Source of the DNA: DAOPYU01 sp942493245
GTDB taxonomy: Bacteria > Sumerlaeota > Sumerlaeia > UBA8349
DNA length: 64,000 bases
Direction of reading: 5' to 3'
Assembly (NCBI GenBank): GCA_942493245.1
Contig: OW818685.1
Coordinates: 2,356,001-2,420,000 of the forward strand
Both the position numbers and the translations under genes were made by a program. Below, piece after piece: positions 56,509 to 64,000 of this stretch. How positions within the stretch are numbered: the stretch's first letter is position 1; every line of letters begins with the position of its first letter. The notes below the pieces were generated by a model that was not told the origin of the DNA, ran no database searches, and saw only the letters and a list, made by a program, of their open reading frames with translations.

Positions 56509-56912
56509 ACCTCGACTTTCTCGGCAAGGGACTCCAGTTTCCCTTTCAGTTCCAGCGGCGTTCGGGCGGCGCACAGATCTCGACCGTCACCTCGCACGAA
56601 CACGCCCATATCCACGAGAGCATCCGGCAGATCCTCGGCACCCGTCCCGGCGAGCGGTTCATGAACCCCGAGTTCGGATCGCGGCTCAAGGATCTGGTGT
56701 TCGAACAGAACGACGAGGTCCTCAAGGGACTGGTCCGGCACTACGTCCTCGACGCCATCAAACGGTGGGAGAAGCGCGTCGTCCTTACCGGTGTCACATT
56801 CGACGACACCCCGGTGAACAAGGACCGCAATCTGCTGCTTGTCCGGATCCATTACCGGGTCATTGAATCTCAATGTTATGGCAACCTAGTTTATCCCTTC
56901 TACAAAATCTGA
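56505..56912 (+). CDS. Baseplate wedge protein gp25-like
   Basis: A 135-residue protein. HEHAHIHESIRQILGTRPGERFMNPEFGSRLKDLVFEQND (in parts) is the gp25/gpW signature: E-x-I-x-x-I-L-x-T-x-x-G-x-R-x-x-x-P-x-F-G-x-x-L. NLLLVRIHYRVIE closes the fold. It forms the first layer of sheath attachment. Last gene of the transcript from promoter copy 7. Confidence 0.93.
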   Translation: MNLDFLGKGLQFPFQFQRRSGGAQISTVTSHEHAHIHESIRQILGTRPGERFMNPEFGSRLKDLVFEQNDEVLKGLVRHYVLDAIKRWEKRVVLTGVTFDDTPVNKDRNLLLVRIHYRVIESQCYGNLVYPFYKI

Positions 56913-56937
56913 GAAAGGAAAACACGCGGACACAAAA

Positions 56938-56965
56938 GAAGCCCGGGGCCTCCACCTCGGGCTTC
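56938..56965 (+). terminator. Hairpin after the gp25 gene
   Basis: GAAGCCCGGGG (56938-56948) pairs with CCTCGGGCTTC (56955-56965) with one G-T pair and a 6-nt loop. What follows is C/T-rich rather than a pure T run. The remaining stretch to 57245 holds no convincing gene apart from the doubtful one on the minus strand. Confidence 0.6.
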
Positions 56966-57033
56966 CCGCCTTCCTTCCTCCTACCCGACCGAAACCCAAT
57001 CAAAATCCAGCCCGAATTCAACCAATCCGGTCC

Positions 57034-57126
57034 CTATTTCCCGACAGTCAGCAGCCAGTAGAACGCCAACACGAATACGATCAGAGCAATGGGGACAACA
57101 TAATCCACAATCCAGTTTCGGTTCAA
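57034..57126 (-). CDS. Possible 30-aa single-span membrane peptide
   Basis: Antisense frame encoding NRNWIVDYVVPIALIVFVLA and on to LLTVGK, one strong membrane helix with charged ends. A TTG at 57126 has GGAG 8-9 nt upstream; the frame extends further upstream without a better start. It may be chance, since it is short and alone. Confidence 0.25.
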   Translation of the reverse strand: MNRNWIVDYVVPIALIVFVLAFYWLLTVGK

Positions 57127-57245
57127 AGCCACTACTCCCCGTCGTTTTTCCAGCCAATCCGGCAGATCCCGTCCAACCTTCAAGCATCTTTTACCGTTTT
57201 CCCAGCCCCACCACAACTTTTTTCCGGAAAATGACGTCTCAGCCC

Positions 57246-57274
57246 GACACTTTTCAAATTCTTCCGGTATGTAA
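57246..57274 (+). promoter_or_regulatory. Phage-type promoter element, copy 8 (baseplate wedge/fibre block)
   Basis: GACACTTTT, 13 nt, TATGTAA, then CCCGTGAA; identical to copy 6 over the whole core. Upstream CTTTTTTCCGGAAAATGACG. Leader hairpin TCCCG-cgatc-CGGGA at 57291-57305. Serves genes from 57345 to beyond the window. Confidence 0.7.
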
Positions 57275-57344
57275 CCCGTGAAAGATGTTTTCCCGCGATC
57301 CGGGAGGACACGAATCACGAACACAACAGGAGAACGGATCCGAT

Positions 57345-58754
57345 ATGGGCCGGGCGCAACTCAGTTACAGCAGCAAAGATTACGCATCGATTCGGCAGGA
57401 ACTGCTCGACCGTGTGCCGCAGCTGACCGACCGCTGGACCGACTTCAACGCGTCGGACCTGGGCGTGGTCCTGCTCGAACTCTTCTGCGGCATCGGCGAC
57501 ATGCTGGCTTACTACCTCGACGCGCAGGCGGCGGAGGCCTTCCTGCCCACGGCACGTCAGCGGCAGAGCATTCTCAACCTCTGCAAACTCATCGACTACC
57601 GCCTCGCCACCCCGGTCGCCGCGACCACGATGCTGCGGTTCTCGCTCCCCACGGCTCTGAACCAGGATCTCCTCCTCCCCGCCGGAACCGTCTGCCGCGC
57701 TCTCCTGGACGAGGGCCAGGTTGACTTCGAGACGATCGAAGACGCCCTGATCCCCCGTGGCTCCGTCCACATCGAGACCGGCGCTCGGCAGGGTGTCCGC
57801 AGGAGCGAGTCCTTCACCGGAAGCGGCGCGCCGTGGCAGCGCCTCGCACTTTCGGGCAAGGCCATTGCCCAGGGGACACTTTCTGTTCGGGTGAACGGCT
57901 CGGCGTGGCAGGAAATTCCGCACTTTCAGGAGAGCGACGCGGACAGCCCGCACTTTCTCTCCGAGACCGATCACCTTGATGCCACGACCCTTTCCTTCGG
58001 CGACGGCCGACACGGAGCGGTTCCCGCGTCAGGCGCGGTCATCGAAGTTTCCTGGCTCGAAACCCTGGGCGCGGAGGGGAACCTCGGTCCGAACCGGGTC
58101 ACGCAGGTTCTGACACCCGTTTACCTCGATGGAAGCCGGATCAAACTCTCCGTCACCAACCCCCTCGCGGCGACCGGCGGATCGGATCGAGAAACGCACG
58201 ACCACGCCCGCGCGCAGGCTCCGGCGGAGATCCGCACCCTCTGGAAAGCGGTTACGCAAGAGGACTACCGGACACTGGCCGAGGGGTTTCCCGGCGTGGC
58301 CAAGGCTCAGATCCTCGACACGAACGACTGCACGAATATCCGCTACTACAACGTCCACATGGCCATCGCCCCCTGTGGTGGCGGAGTGGCCTCGCCGGTT
58401 CTCAAGAACGATCTGGCGAGATTTATCGAAGAACGCAAGGTCGTCACGGTCGAGGTCAACCTCTTCGATCCGATCTACCGCGCCATCCCGATCGGCGCCG
58501 AGGTGTACGCCTGGCCCACCGAACAACTGGATCAGGTGCGCAGCCGCATCGAGCAGGCGCTCCGGGACTTCTTCGCCTTTGAGCGGGTTTTGTTCGGTCA
58601 GACCGTGCATTTCTCCGATCTGGTCGCACTCCTCGACGGGACGCGCGGCGTGAGCCATGTCAAGAGGTTTACGCCGGAGAACGACATTGCGCTGGGCCGC
58701 GGGGAGATCCCGGTCCTGGGCGAGATCCACCTCGACCTGAAGCGAGCGCAATGA
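57345..58754 (+). CDS. Baseplate wedge protein J/gp6-like
   Basis: A 469-residue protein; ATG 57345 is preferred, since the frame upstream (57285) lies in the promoter leader. SYSSKDYASIRQELLDRVPQLTDRWTDFNASDLGVVLLELFCGIGDMLAYYLD (in parts) is the N-terminal signature of gpJ/gp6 proteins. VRVNGSAWQEIPHF, FGDGRHGAVPASGAVIEVSWLETLGAEGNLG and IRTLWKAVTQEDYRTLAEGFPGVAKAQIL (in parts) follow in family order. It forms the inner baseplate ring. Confidence 0.92.
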   Translation: MGRAQLSYSSKDYASIRQELLDRVPQLTDRWTDFNASDLGVVLLELFCGIGDMLAYYLDAQAAEAFLPTARQRQSILNLCKLIDYRLATPVAATTMLRFSLPTALNQDLLLPAGTVCRALLDEGQVDFETIEDALIPRGSVHIETGARQGVRRSESFTGSGAPWQRLALSGKAIAQGTLSVRVNGSAWQEIPHFQESDADSPHFLSETDHLDATTLSFGDGRHGAVPASGAVIEVSWLETLGAEGNLGPNRVTQVLTPVYLDGSRIKLSVTNPLAATGGSDRETHDHARAQAPAEIRTLWKAVTQEDYRTLAEGFPGVAKAQILDTNDCTNIRYYNVHMAIAPCGGGVASPVLKNDLARFIEERKVVTVEVNLFDPIYRAIPIGAEVYAWPTEQLDQVRSRIEQALRDFFAFERVLFGQTVHFSDLVALLDGTRGVSHVKRFTPENDIALGRGEIPVLGEIHLDLKRAQ

Positions 58755-60256
58755 TGCCGTCCTACTTCGACAAACGGCTCTTCGACCTCCTTCCGCCGCT
58801 CTACCGGATCGAAGATGAATCGGGCGACCTGGCGGCGTTCCTTCAGGTCACGGCCCCCACGCTCGACACCTTCAAAGACCTGATCGACCGCTTCCCCGAA
58901 ATTTTCGACGTGGACCGTTGCGAGGAACGCTTCCTCCCGTATTTATCCTCCCTCGTCGGCATGCCCTTCGATGGTATGGGAGACCCGACGGCACAGAGAC
59001 GGCTCATCAAGGAAGCCGTGCCGATCTACCGACGCAAGGCGACCATTCCGGCCATCCGACGCGCACTCACCGACACGGGCTGGCGCGGCGATCTGGAGGA
59101 GACCTTCCGGCGGGCGCTGCGGCTGAACAGTCGTCCGGCGCTGAACACCTCGAAACTGCCGGGACAGATCTTCAGCCTCGGGGTGTACCGGATCGTCTGT
59201 GAGAACCAGAGCGAGGGTCTGCGCGAGGCGCTCAAGTTTCACCACCCGGCGGGGACCCGCGCCTTCTTCTGGCAATGGCTGTGGTCCTGGGCGCAGGACC
59301 CGCCCGTGCCTACCGCACTCGATAAACTCCTCGTACGACGGGTGCTTCTGGCGGAAAACGAGGAAACGTTCCTGCTGAACCGCAAGAAACTCGGTTCCTG
59401 TTTTCACCTCATGCGCAAGCAGAAGGTGTTCACCGTCTGTGCCCTGACAACAGGCTCGACCCTGGCACCGGACTTCGACTCCGCCGCGGTGTGTTTCGCC
59501 TCGTGGCACGGACGGGGCAACCGGATGCGGCTCAATACCCGGTCGCTGGGAAGCCGCCTGCTGGCCAACTGCTGGGAGAGCGAGCGGAAGTACGCGATCT
59601 GTTGCGAGATTGAAGCCCGGCGACAGCCACAGGTCCACCCTACTCCGATGCGGCTGAACCGGGCCGAATTGGGCGAAGCGTTGCTCAATCACGCCCATGT
59701 GCGCTGCCGCGTGCGGTTCAAGCAGAAGGACTGTTACAGCGAGGCGTTCGCCCCGGCTCCGCCGCGGCTGGAGGATGCCCTCGCGGTTCGAAAATCGGGC
59801 GACTCCCGCCTCAGCCACTGGTTTCGGATCAACCGTTCCCGTGTCTCCAGCGAGGACCACCTGAACGGAAAACTCCGGGCGGCCACGTTCGTCTCGGTCA
59901 GCAAGAGCGGTCTGGAACACGGAGGAGTCACGGAGGCGTGGAACGTGGTCGAACGTTGGTGTCGGCGCGGGCCGGTCTTTACCCTCAACACCCACCCGCT
60001 CAACGGGCGGTACCTGACCGACGCGAACATCACCGAAGAACGGGCCTGCTTTGAACTGCGTGTCGAGACGGGAGACTCCCGCGTGAGACACCCCGAATCG
60101 CTCCGTCTCGGACACAGGGCGCTGAACCGTTCCGGTCCGAGACGATCCCAGCCCGATCTGATCTGGCGCTTCCGGCAGAAAGACGACCGGACGTCCGTTT
60201 CAGCCGGATTCACCGCCGCAGCCAATCACTGTTACGCCACCCAGTGGCCCGCGTAA
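58751..60256 (+). CDS. Tail protein I-like baseplate protein with C-terminal extension
   Basis: A 501-residue protein in ATGA overlap. LFDLLPPLYRIEDESGDLAAFLQVTAPTLDTFKDLIDRFPEIFDVDRCEERFLPYLSSLVGMPFDG (in parts) and RRLIKEAVPIYRRKATIPAIRRAL are the gpI/wedge tail-protein signature (about 1-120). The remaining 300 residues are long for the family and rich in Arg and Cys, with repeats of F-N-R/L-x-R-x-x-L-G-type turns; they may connect to the fibre proteins. Confidence 0.85.
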   Translation: MMPSYFDKRLFDLLPPLYRIEDESGDLAAFLQVTAPTLDTFKDLIDRFPEIFDVDRCEERFLPYLSSLVGMPFDGMGDPTAQRRLIKEAVPIYRRKATIPAIRRALTDTGWRGDLEETFRRALRLNSRPALNTSKLPGQIFSLGVYRIVCENQSEGLREALKFHHPAGTRAFFWQWLWSWAQDPPVPTALDKLLVRRVLLAENEETFLLNRKKLGSCFHLMRKQKVFTVCALTTGSTLAPDFDSAAVCFASWHGRGNRMRLNTRSLGSRLLANCWESERKYAICCEIEARRQPQVHPTPMRLNRAELGEALLNHAHVRCRVRFKQKDCYSEAFAPAPPRLEDALAVRKSGDSRLSHWFRINRSRVSSEDHLNGKLRAATFVSVSKSGLEHGGVTEAWNVVERWCRRGPVFTLNTHPLNGRYLTDANITEERACFELRVETGDSRVRHPESLRLGHRALNRSGPRRSQPDLIWRFRQKDDRTSVSAGFTAAANHCYATQWPA

Positions 60257-60269
60257 GAAAGGAAACCCC

Positions 60270-60863
60270 ATGACGCTCCACCTCTACCTCGACGCCGCCC
60301 TGACCCAGCCCCTTTCGGAAGGGGGCGGATCGAACCCCGACAGCGACAACTACAACGGTACCGACGGCGACTCGAAGGATCGCCGGATCTGGATCGCGAA
60401 CGCCCAGACCACCCTGACGGGCGCCCTCACCGCTTCCCAAACCATCCTTGCTCTGGCGGCTGCGCGTTTTGCCAATGGCGAGACGCTCATTGTCGGCTCC
60501 GAGCAGATGCAGGTCCAGTCCGGTGGCGGCACACTCACGCCCACCGTCACACGCGGTTACGGCGGGACCATCCCCGCCACACATGTAAGTGGTTCGATTG
60601 TTTACTCCGGGTACGACTATCTGGATCTGGCGCTCGACCTAGTGGACGAATCCGGCTCGGACGAATCCGCCTGGTACCGGCTGGCGCTGACCCAGTCCGG
60701 CCTCGACACTGCGACTCCCGGCGCGCCACTCAACCTCGGCGACAAGACCCATGACCAGACCCTGACCTTCTGGCGGCGTTGCACAGTTCCCCCCGGCACA
60801 CCCGTCCAGAACAAACTCGACCTACATCTGCGCCTGACCGGCACCGAAGCCCCGATTCTGTAA
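60270..60863 (+). CDS. Fibre-region structural protein, 197 aa
   Basis: After an AAAGGAAA ribosome site. The middle NGETLIVGSEQMQVQSGGG and VTRGYGGTIPATHVSGSIVY form the beta turn pattern G-x-x-L-x-V-x-x-E-x-M-x-V...V-T-R-G-x-x-G-T-x-A-x-x-H, which recurs in phage upper-baseplate or fibre proteins; a weaker version occurs in the next gene (VQTLTKGYAAGAKIGED). Likely virion structural. Confidence 0.65.
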   Translation: MTLHLYLDAALTQPLSEGGGSNPDSDNYNGTDGDSKDRRIWIANAQTTLTGALTASQTILALAAARFANGETLIVGSEQMQVQSGGGTLTPTVTRGYGGTIPATHVSGSIVYSGYDYLDLALDLVDESGSDESAWYRLALTQSGLDTATPGAPLNLGDKTHDQTLTFWRRCTVPPGTPVQNKLDLHLRLTGTEAPIL

Positions 60864-60874
60864 GGAGGAATCCC

Positions 60875-61861
60875 ATGCCCTACCACAGCGCCACCGCCGT
60901 CACGACCGGCACCCCCGCTTTTCTCGTCTCGCTCAAGGACTTTCTGACCGGCACGGTCGGTTGGACCCTCCACGACGACGGTTCGGCGGATCCTTATCCC
61001 TACTACGTGTTCAAATCATTCGGCGAGTCCGGAGCCGAAGATCTCTACCTGCGTTTCCAGAACGATTCGGGGGCCAACCGGATCTCCGTCGAGGCCTACC
61101 AGTACTGGAACGCGACCACGCACACCGGTGTCAACGGCGCCTACTACCTGAGCAATACCTATACCCGGACCTCTGATACAGCGCAGTTTATCTACTGGTT
61201 CTTCGCCGACCTGGACCATGTGTTCATCGTCACCAAGATCGGCACGATCTACTATGGCCACTACTCGGGCGTGGTACGCCGCTTCTGGTCAGACGCCATC
61301 GCCGTGACCCAGGCTGCCGCCACCGCCGGAAGCAATGTCGTTCTTCCGGTCAACACGGCCCTTATCTTCACCGTGGGCGAGTATTACCTGATCAAGGACA
61401 ACGCCGGGATCGAGCGGGTGAAAGTCACGGCTGTCAACACGAGCGTCACCCCGAACACCGTGACGGTTCAGACCCTGACTAAGGGGTACGCCGCCGGGGC
61501 CAAGATCGGCGAAGACCCCCAGCCGGTTATCAACGGACATTTCAACTCCCCCGGCGTGTTCTACGCCCTGAACCGTTTCGACGGCTACAGCAGCGCCAAC
61601 GGACACGTAGGGCGCTGCGGCGCGGCGAACGGCGGCCTGCAGACCGATTGCGACCCGGACTTCCGCTACGGTCGGACCGTGCTTTTCCCCTGGCTCGCGT
61701 CGCTCAACGCGTCCGATTGCCAGGAACTGCGCGGGGAGTTGATTGAGGTCTACTCCTTCGGGGGCGGCAACACGGACTGCGAGGACACGCTCACGGTCGG
61801 CAGCGACACCTACCTGGCATTCAATCTGAGCGGAGTCGGCTGGTGCGCGGTGAAGGGGTAA
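60875..61861 (+). CDS. Fibre-region structural protein, 328 aa
   Basis: ATG 60875, AAGGAGGA upstream. DGSADPYPYYVFKSFGESGAEDLYLRFQND and YYHYSG-like FVIVTKIGTIYYGHYSGVVRRF (in parts) suggest a jelly-roll or lectin-like beta domain; about 190-240 has the same turn unit as the preceding protein. The C-terminal part has four cysteines (GRCGAANGGLQTDCD, SDCQELRG, NTDCEDT). A receptor-binding or host-range protein is plausible. Confidence 0.6.
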   Translation: MPYHSATAVTTGTPAFLVSLKDFLTGTVGWTLHDDGSADPYPYYVFKSFGESGAEDLYLRFQNDSGANRISVEAYQYWNATTHTGVNGAYYLSNTYTRTSDTAQFIYWFFADLDHVFIVTKIGTIYYGHYSGVVRRFWSDAIAVTQAAATAGSNVVLPVNTALIFTVGEYYLIKDNAGIERVKVTAVNTSVTPNTVTVQTLTKGYAAGAKIGEDPQPVINGHFNSPGVFYALNRFDGYSSANGHVGRCGAANGGLQTDCDPDFRYGRTVLFPWLASLNASDCQELRGELIEVYSFGGGNTDCEDTLTVGSDTYLAFNLSGVGWCAVKG

Positions 61862-61865
61862 GAAG

Positions 61866-61985
61866 ATGAACGGAACCAAGAAGAAAATCACGGTCAGGCG
61901 GGCGATTCGGATCCTGCAGTACCGGCGCTCACTGGCGCAGGGACGTGCGTACGCGCTGAAAGGACGGCGGCGCCGTGGAGCATAG
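61866..61985 (+). CDS. Very basic small protein, 39 aa
   Basis: ATG 61866 lies 4 nt after the previous stop with GGGGTAAGAAG as site. The peptide (NGTKKKITVRRAIRILQYRR, ending GRRRRGA) has about 15 Lys/Arg. It overlaps the next GTG start by 11 nt. It may bind nucleic acid or be a virion minor component. Confidence 0.45.
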   Translation: MNGTKKKITVRRAIRILQYRRSLAQGRAYALKGRRRRGA

Positions 61986-62436
61986 GGGGAAGATCGTTCG
62001 TCCGGTCCTGAAGGCAGGGTTCTTTCGTCCCCGCTATCGCGTGTCGTTTCGGGCGGGACAGGGAACGTTTTACGACCTGCCGTCCCCCAAGCCGCCGATC
62101 CGCACCGTCATGTGCCGGGCGGACACAGCGCTGCGCGTGAGTCATCCCTACGCTTGCGAGGATCGGGAGCCGATTCACGTCCGGCATCCGATCGATCAAA
62201 CCATAATAGATATCCGTCTGGAGGTCCGGGGCCGTCTCCAGATAGATGCGGACGTTTCGGTCCGCATACGGGGCGGATGGCAGAGCGCGTGCGACACGCG
62301 GCTGGTTCTCACGCGACGCCTGGGGTGCCGCAGCGACACGGCACAGCGGATCGGAAGACGGCTCGACCTCCAGACGGATCTCGAACAGACACTCTTCCAC
62401 GTGCTTCTGAATGAAACCCATCTCATTGCAACTTAA
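61975..62436 (+). CDS. Unknown fibre-region protein, 153 aa
   Basis: GTG 61975 start overlapping the small basic gene. Arg-rich, with repeated beta-type segments (IIDIRLEVRGRLQIDADVSVRIRGG). No family recognised. Its position between fibre-region genes suggests a structural role. Confidence 0.5.
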   Translation: MEHRGKIVRPVLKAGFFRPRYRVSFRAGQGTFYDLPSPKPPIRTVMCRADTALRVSHPYACEDREPIHVRHPIDQTIIDIRLEVRGRLQIDADVSVRIRGGWQSACDTRLVLTRRLGCRSDTAQRIGRRLDLQTDLEQTLFHVLLNETHLIAT

Positions 62437-62455
62437 AGAAGGAGGATTTTCCAAC

Positions 62456-62989
62456 ATGTCACTGGGACTCATTGTCAACACCGGCCGCATTCTGACGGCC
62501 CGACTGCTTCTGGGACTGGGAGGCGACGGAATTTCGCACTGCGCCATCGGCGACGGCGACGCGAGCTTCTCCGACCCGCTCAATCCCCCCCAGCCCAGTA
62601 TCGGACAGACAGGGCTGAAAAACGAACGCGCCCGCAAACGCTGGTACAAGCGGACGTTCCTCAAGGAAAACCCCGAGGGCGCGCTCCTGGTCAACGGCGT
62701 TCATTACATCGAGACCGGCCAGGAGACGAACACACTCGGGGTCTTCTTCCGTTTCGACGAGGGGGAGGCCAACGGGATCACGATCAAGGAGTACGGCTTC
62801 TTCGGCGGCAACGTCGCCTATGTAGCCGGGGTCCCGGGCGATTACGCCCTCAATGGTATTTATCAGGTGAACACCAACCCCACGGGCGAGGTGCTGCAGC
62901 CGGGGTACCTCTACGAGGTGAAGAACATCCCGGACTTTAACAAGATCTCCGACACCCGCGTCGAACTCGTGGGTGTCATCAAAATCTGA
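62456..62989 (+). CDS. Tail-fibre-region protein, 177 aa
   Basis: AAGGAGGA 10 nt before ATG 62456. ISHCAIGDGDASFSDPLNPPQPSIGQTGLKNERARKRWYKRTFL and EANGITIKEYGFFGGN, YEVKNIPDFNKISDTRVELVGVI (in parts) match a phage tail protein type with an N-terminal G-D-G-D-x-x-F-x-D-P segment, seen next to DUF4815 proteins. Probably a fibre adaptor. Confidence 0.65.
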   Translation: MSLGLIVNTGRILTARLLLGLGGDGISHCAIGDGDASFSDPLNPPQPSIGQTGLKNERARKRWYKRTFLKENPEGALLVNGVHYIETGQETNTLGVFFRFDEGEANGITIKEYGFFGGNVAYVAGVPGDYALNGIYQVNTNPTGEVLQPGYLYEVKNIPDFNKISDTRVELVGVIKI

Positions 62990-63005
62990 CGAAAGGAACC
63001 GATCC

Positions 63006-64000
63006 ATGACGATTTCACGCAACACGTTCGACTCGGCTAAAAACTACAAGCGCGTCCGCTACCACCAGGACCGCGATCTGCTCGATTCCGAACTCAACGA
63101 ACAGCAGGACATTCTGATCCACGAACGGCACAAGTTCGCCGATCAGATCTTCCGGGAAGGCGCGATCCTCTCGGGCTGTGTGGCGAAAGCCACGAACAAT
63201 GTCGTGGTGGTGAGCAGCGGCGTGGTTTACATCCACGGCCACTTTGAGGCGGTTCCCGGCGCGACCCTCTCCTACGATCCGGCCAGGACCTCCGGCGCCG
63301 ATTATGTCTATGTCGAGTTGCTCAAGTACAACATCGGCTACACCCAGGACGGCGTTCTGATCAATCCGGCCACGGGCGAGCCGACCGCCGAACGCGAGCA
63401 GTGGATTCTCTCCCTCAAGGCACAGAACACGTCCACTTTCTCGCTTCCCAACAACGTGACCGAGCGGCGGGTGGTGGCGATCCACAAGTTCGACCGTGCG
63501 ACCCGCGAAGTGACGGCCACCGTGCAGGAAAAGTCCAATCTCTACCTGCGGGATCTTCTGGGGACCCTGCCAGGCAACCGCATCACGGTCGCGTCGATCA
63601 CCGAGGATCAGTTGGCCTTTGCGGCGGCCGAGGGGTTGCAATCGCTCCTGCAGAACCTGGCGGAGCGAACGTTCGACCAGGCGGGCAGTTATCTGGTACG
63701 CGGTTTCAACAGTTTCATGGGGATGATGCGCACGGACAGTGTCGATGTGATCACAAACGCCGGTCGCGCCTATATCGAAGGCTACCGCCTCCAGTTCGAT
63801 CTGCCCAAGACCACTGTTATCCCCAAGTCGGTGGCGACCAAAGCCGTGCGGGGCGAGCAAAAGACCTTCAACGCCTCGGAACGCCGCTATGCGGTCAATT
63901 CGACGCCGCTCAAGGAGACCACCCAACTCGAGGCCATCGTCGAAATCACGGCGAACGTCACGCGCGGTTCTGTGGGAGGTGGCGAGGATCTGCTCACCCC
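63006..64000 (+). CDS. DUF4815-domain virion protein (3' truncated by window)
   Basis: ATG 63006 after AAAGGAAC; open to the window end, 331 codons visible. TISRNTFDSAKNYKRVRYHQDRDLLDSELNEQQDILIHERHKFADQIFREGAILSGC (in parts), GVVYIHGHFEAVPGA, YVYVELLKYNIGY and RAYIEGYRLQFDLPKTTVIPKSVAT are the DUF4815 signature (R-x-H-Q-D-R-x-L-L-x-x-E-L-N-E-x-Q). Such proteins are large structural components near tail fibres. Confidence 0.85.
   Translation, partial: MTISRNTFDSAKNYKRVRYHQDRDLLDSELNEQQDILIHERHKFADQIFREGAILSGCVAKATNNVVVVSSGVVYIHGHFEAVPGATLSYDPARTSGADYVYVELLKYNIGYTQDGVLINPATGEPTAEREQWILSLKAQNTSTFSLPNNVTERRVVAIHKFDRATREVTATVQEKSNLYLRDLLGTLPGNRITVASITEDQLAFAAAEGLQSLLQNLAERTFDQAGSYLVRGFNSFMGMMRTDSVDVITNAGRAYIEGYRLQFDLPKTTVIPKSVATKAVRGEQKTFNASERRYAVNSTPLKETTQLEAIVEITANVTRGSVGGGEDLLT

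Noticed and set aside
56981..57324. Larger antisense frame over promoter copy 8
   Set aside because: It includes the complement of the promoter element and its leader; only a short membrane peptide at its end is even possible.
24538..64000. Extracellular contractile injection system rather than a phage
   Set aside because: Sheath, gp19-like tube, LysM and PAAR proteins would fit, but terminase, portal, MuF, scaffold, capsid and a tape measure gene show a DNA-packaging phage.

Overview
The window is one end of an integrated, contractile-tailed (myovirus-type) prophage, with its left edge in host DNA. Host sequence covers about 1-1.4 kb: the C-terminal part of an O-antigen polymerase/ligase-like membrane protein with a TPR tail, then tRNA-Asn(GTT), the likely integration site. 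Base composition is G+C rich, and an O-antigen-type gene points to a Gram-negative-type host. I cannot name the phylum; the DUF2924/serine-recombinase cassette does not settle it. The right edge of the phage lies beyond the window, because the last gene (DUF4815 tail protein) runs off the end.

Layout: 1.7-4.7 kb, small ORF, DUF2924 protein, large serine recombinase and an HTH companion. 4.7-8.4 kb, XRE repressor, ImmA/IrrE-type metalloprotease and two long unknown genes, behind a sigma-70-like promoter with a palindromic operator. 8.6-9.7 kb, a small unknown gene and a phage sigma factor. 9.8-17.6 kb, replication/recombination: PD-(D/E)XK nuclease, RecA-like ATPase, DUF669-like ssDNA-binding protein, ERCC4 nuclease, RecD2 helicase and a primase-helicase fusion. 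17.6-18.5 kb, a non-coding region rich in direct and inverted repeats that could be an origin. 18.6-20.2 kb, an unknown protein, a Mor/CD3324-type HTH and a probable small terminase. 20.2-23.9 kb, cargo: VapBC, a beta-class DNA methyltransferase, a tyrosine recombinase and a lone core-binding-domain partner. 24-33 kb, a lipoprotein, large terminase, portal and a 1510-residue MuF polyvalent protein. 33.4-39.8 kb, a methyltransferase-protease-scaffold fusion, decoration protein, major capsid protein and connectors. 39.8-48.3 kb, sheath, tube, chaperone with a -1 frameshift site, BrnT/BrnA and membrane-protein cargo, tape measure and LysM-type proteins. 48.4-49.2 kb, a broken AbiE locus. 49.4-64 kb, hub, M15 peptidase, spike, glycosyltransferase, PAAR, Ig, vWA, gp25, gp6/J, gpI, fibre-region proteins.

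The most notable observation is a candidate phage transcription system. Eight near-identical promoter-like elements (GACACTTTT, exactly 13 nt, TATGTAA) all point rightward and stand in front of nearly every multi-gene block: recombinase cassette, replication, 18.6 kb genes, small terminase, portal/MuF, capsid/tail, hub/baseplate, gp6/fibres. Each is followed within about 25 nt by a short hairpin whose sequence differs from copy to copy. A sigma-70-family protein is encoded at 9131-9679, directly before the second copy, and its ribosome-binding site sits in a 7-bp hairpin. The lysogeny and toxin-antitoxin genes instead have ordinary TTGACA-type promoters. I infer that the phage sigma factor reads the eight elements as a regulon.

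Other points of interest are a canonical T TTT TTA slip site with a 9-bp hairpin in the tail chaperone gene, a nested scaffold start inside the methyltransferase-protease gene, a MuF protein with HeH/SAP-like repeats and a kinase-like core, and a two-gene tyrosine-recombinase arrangement.
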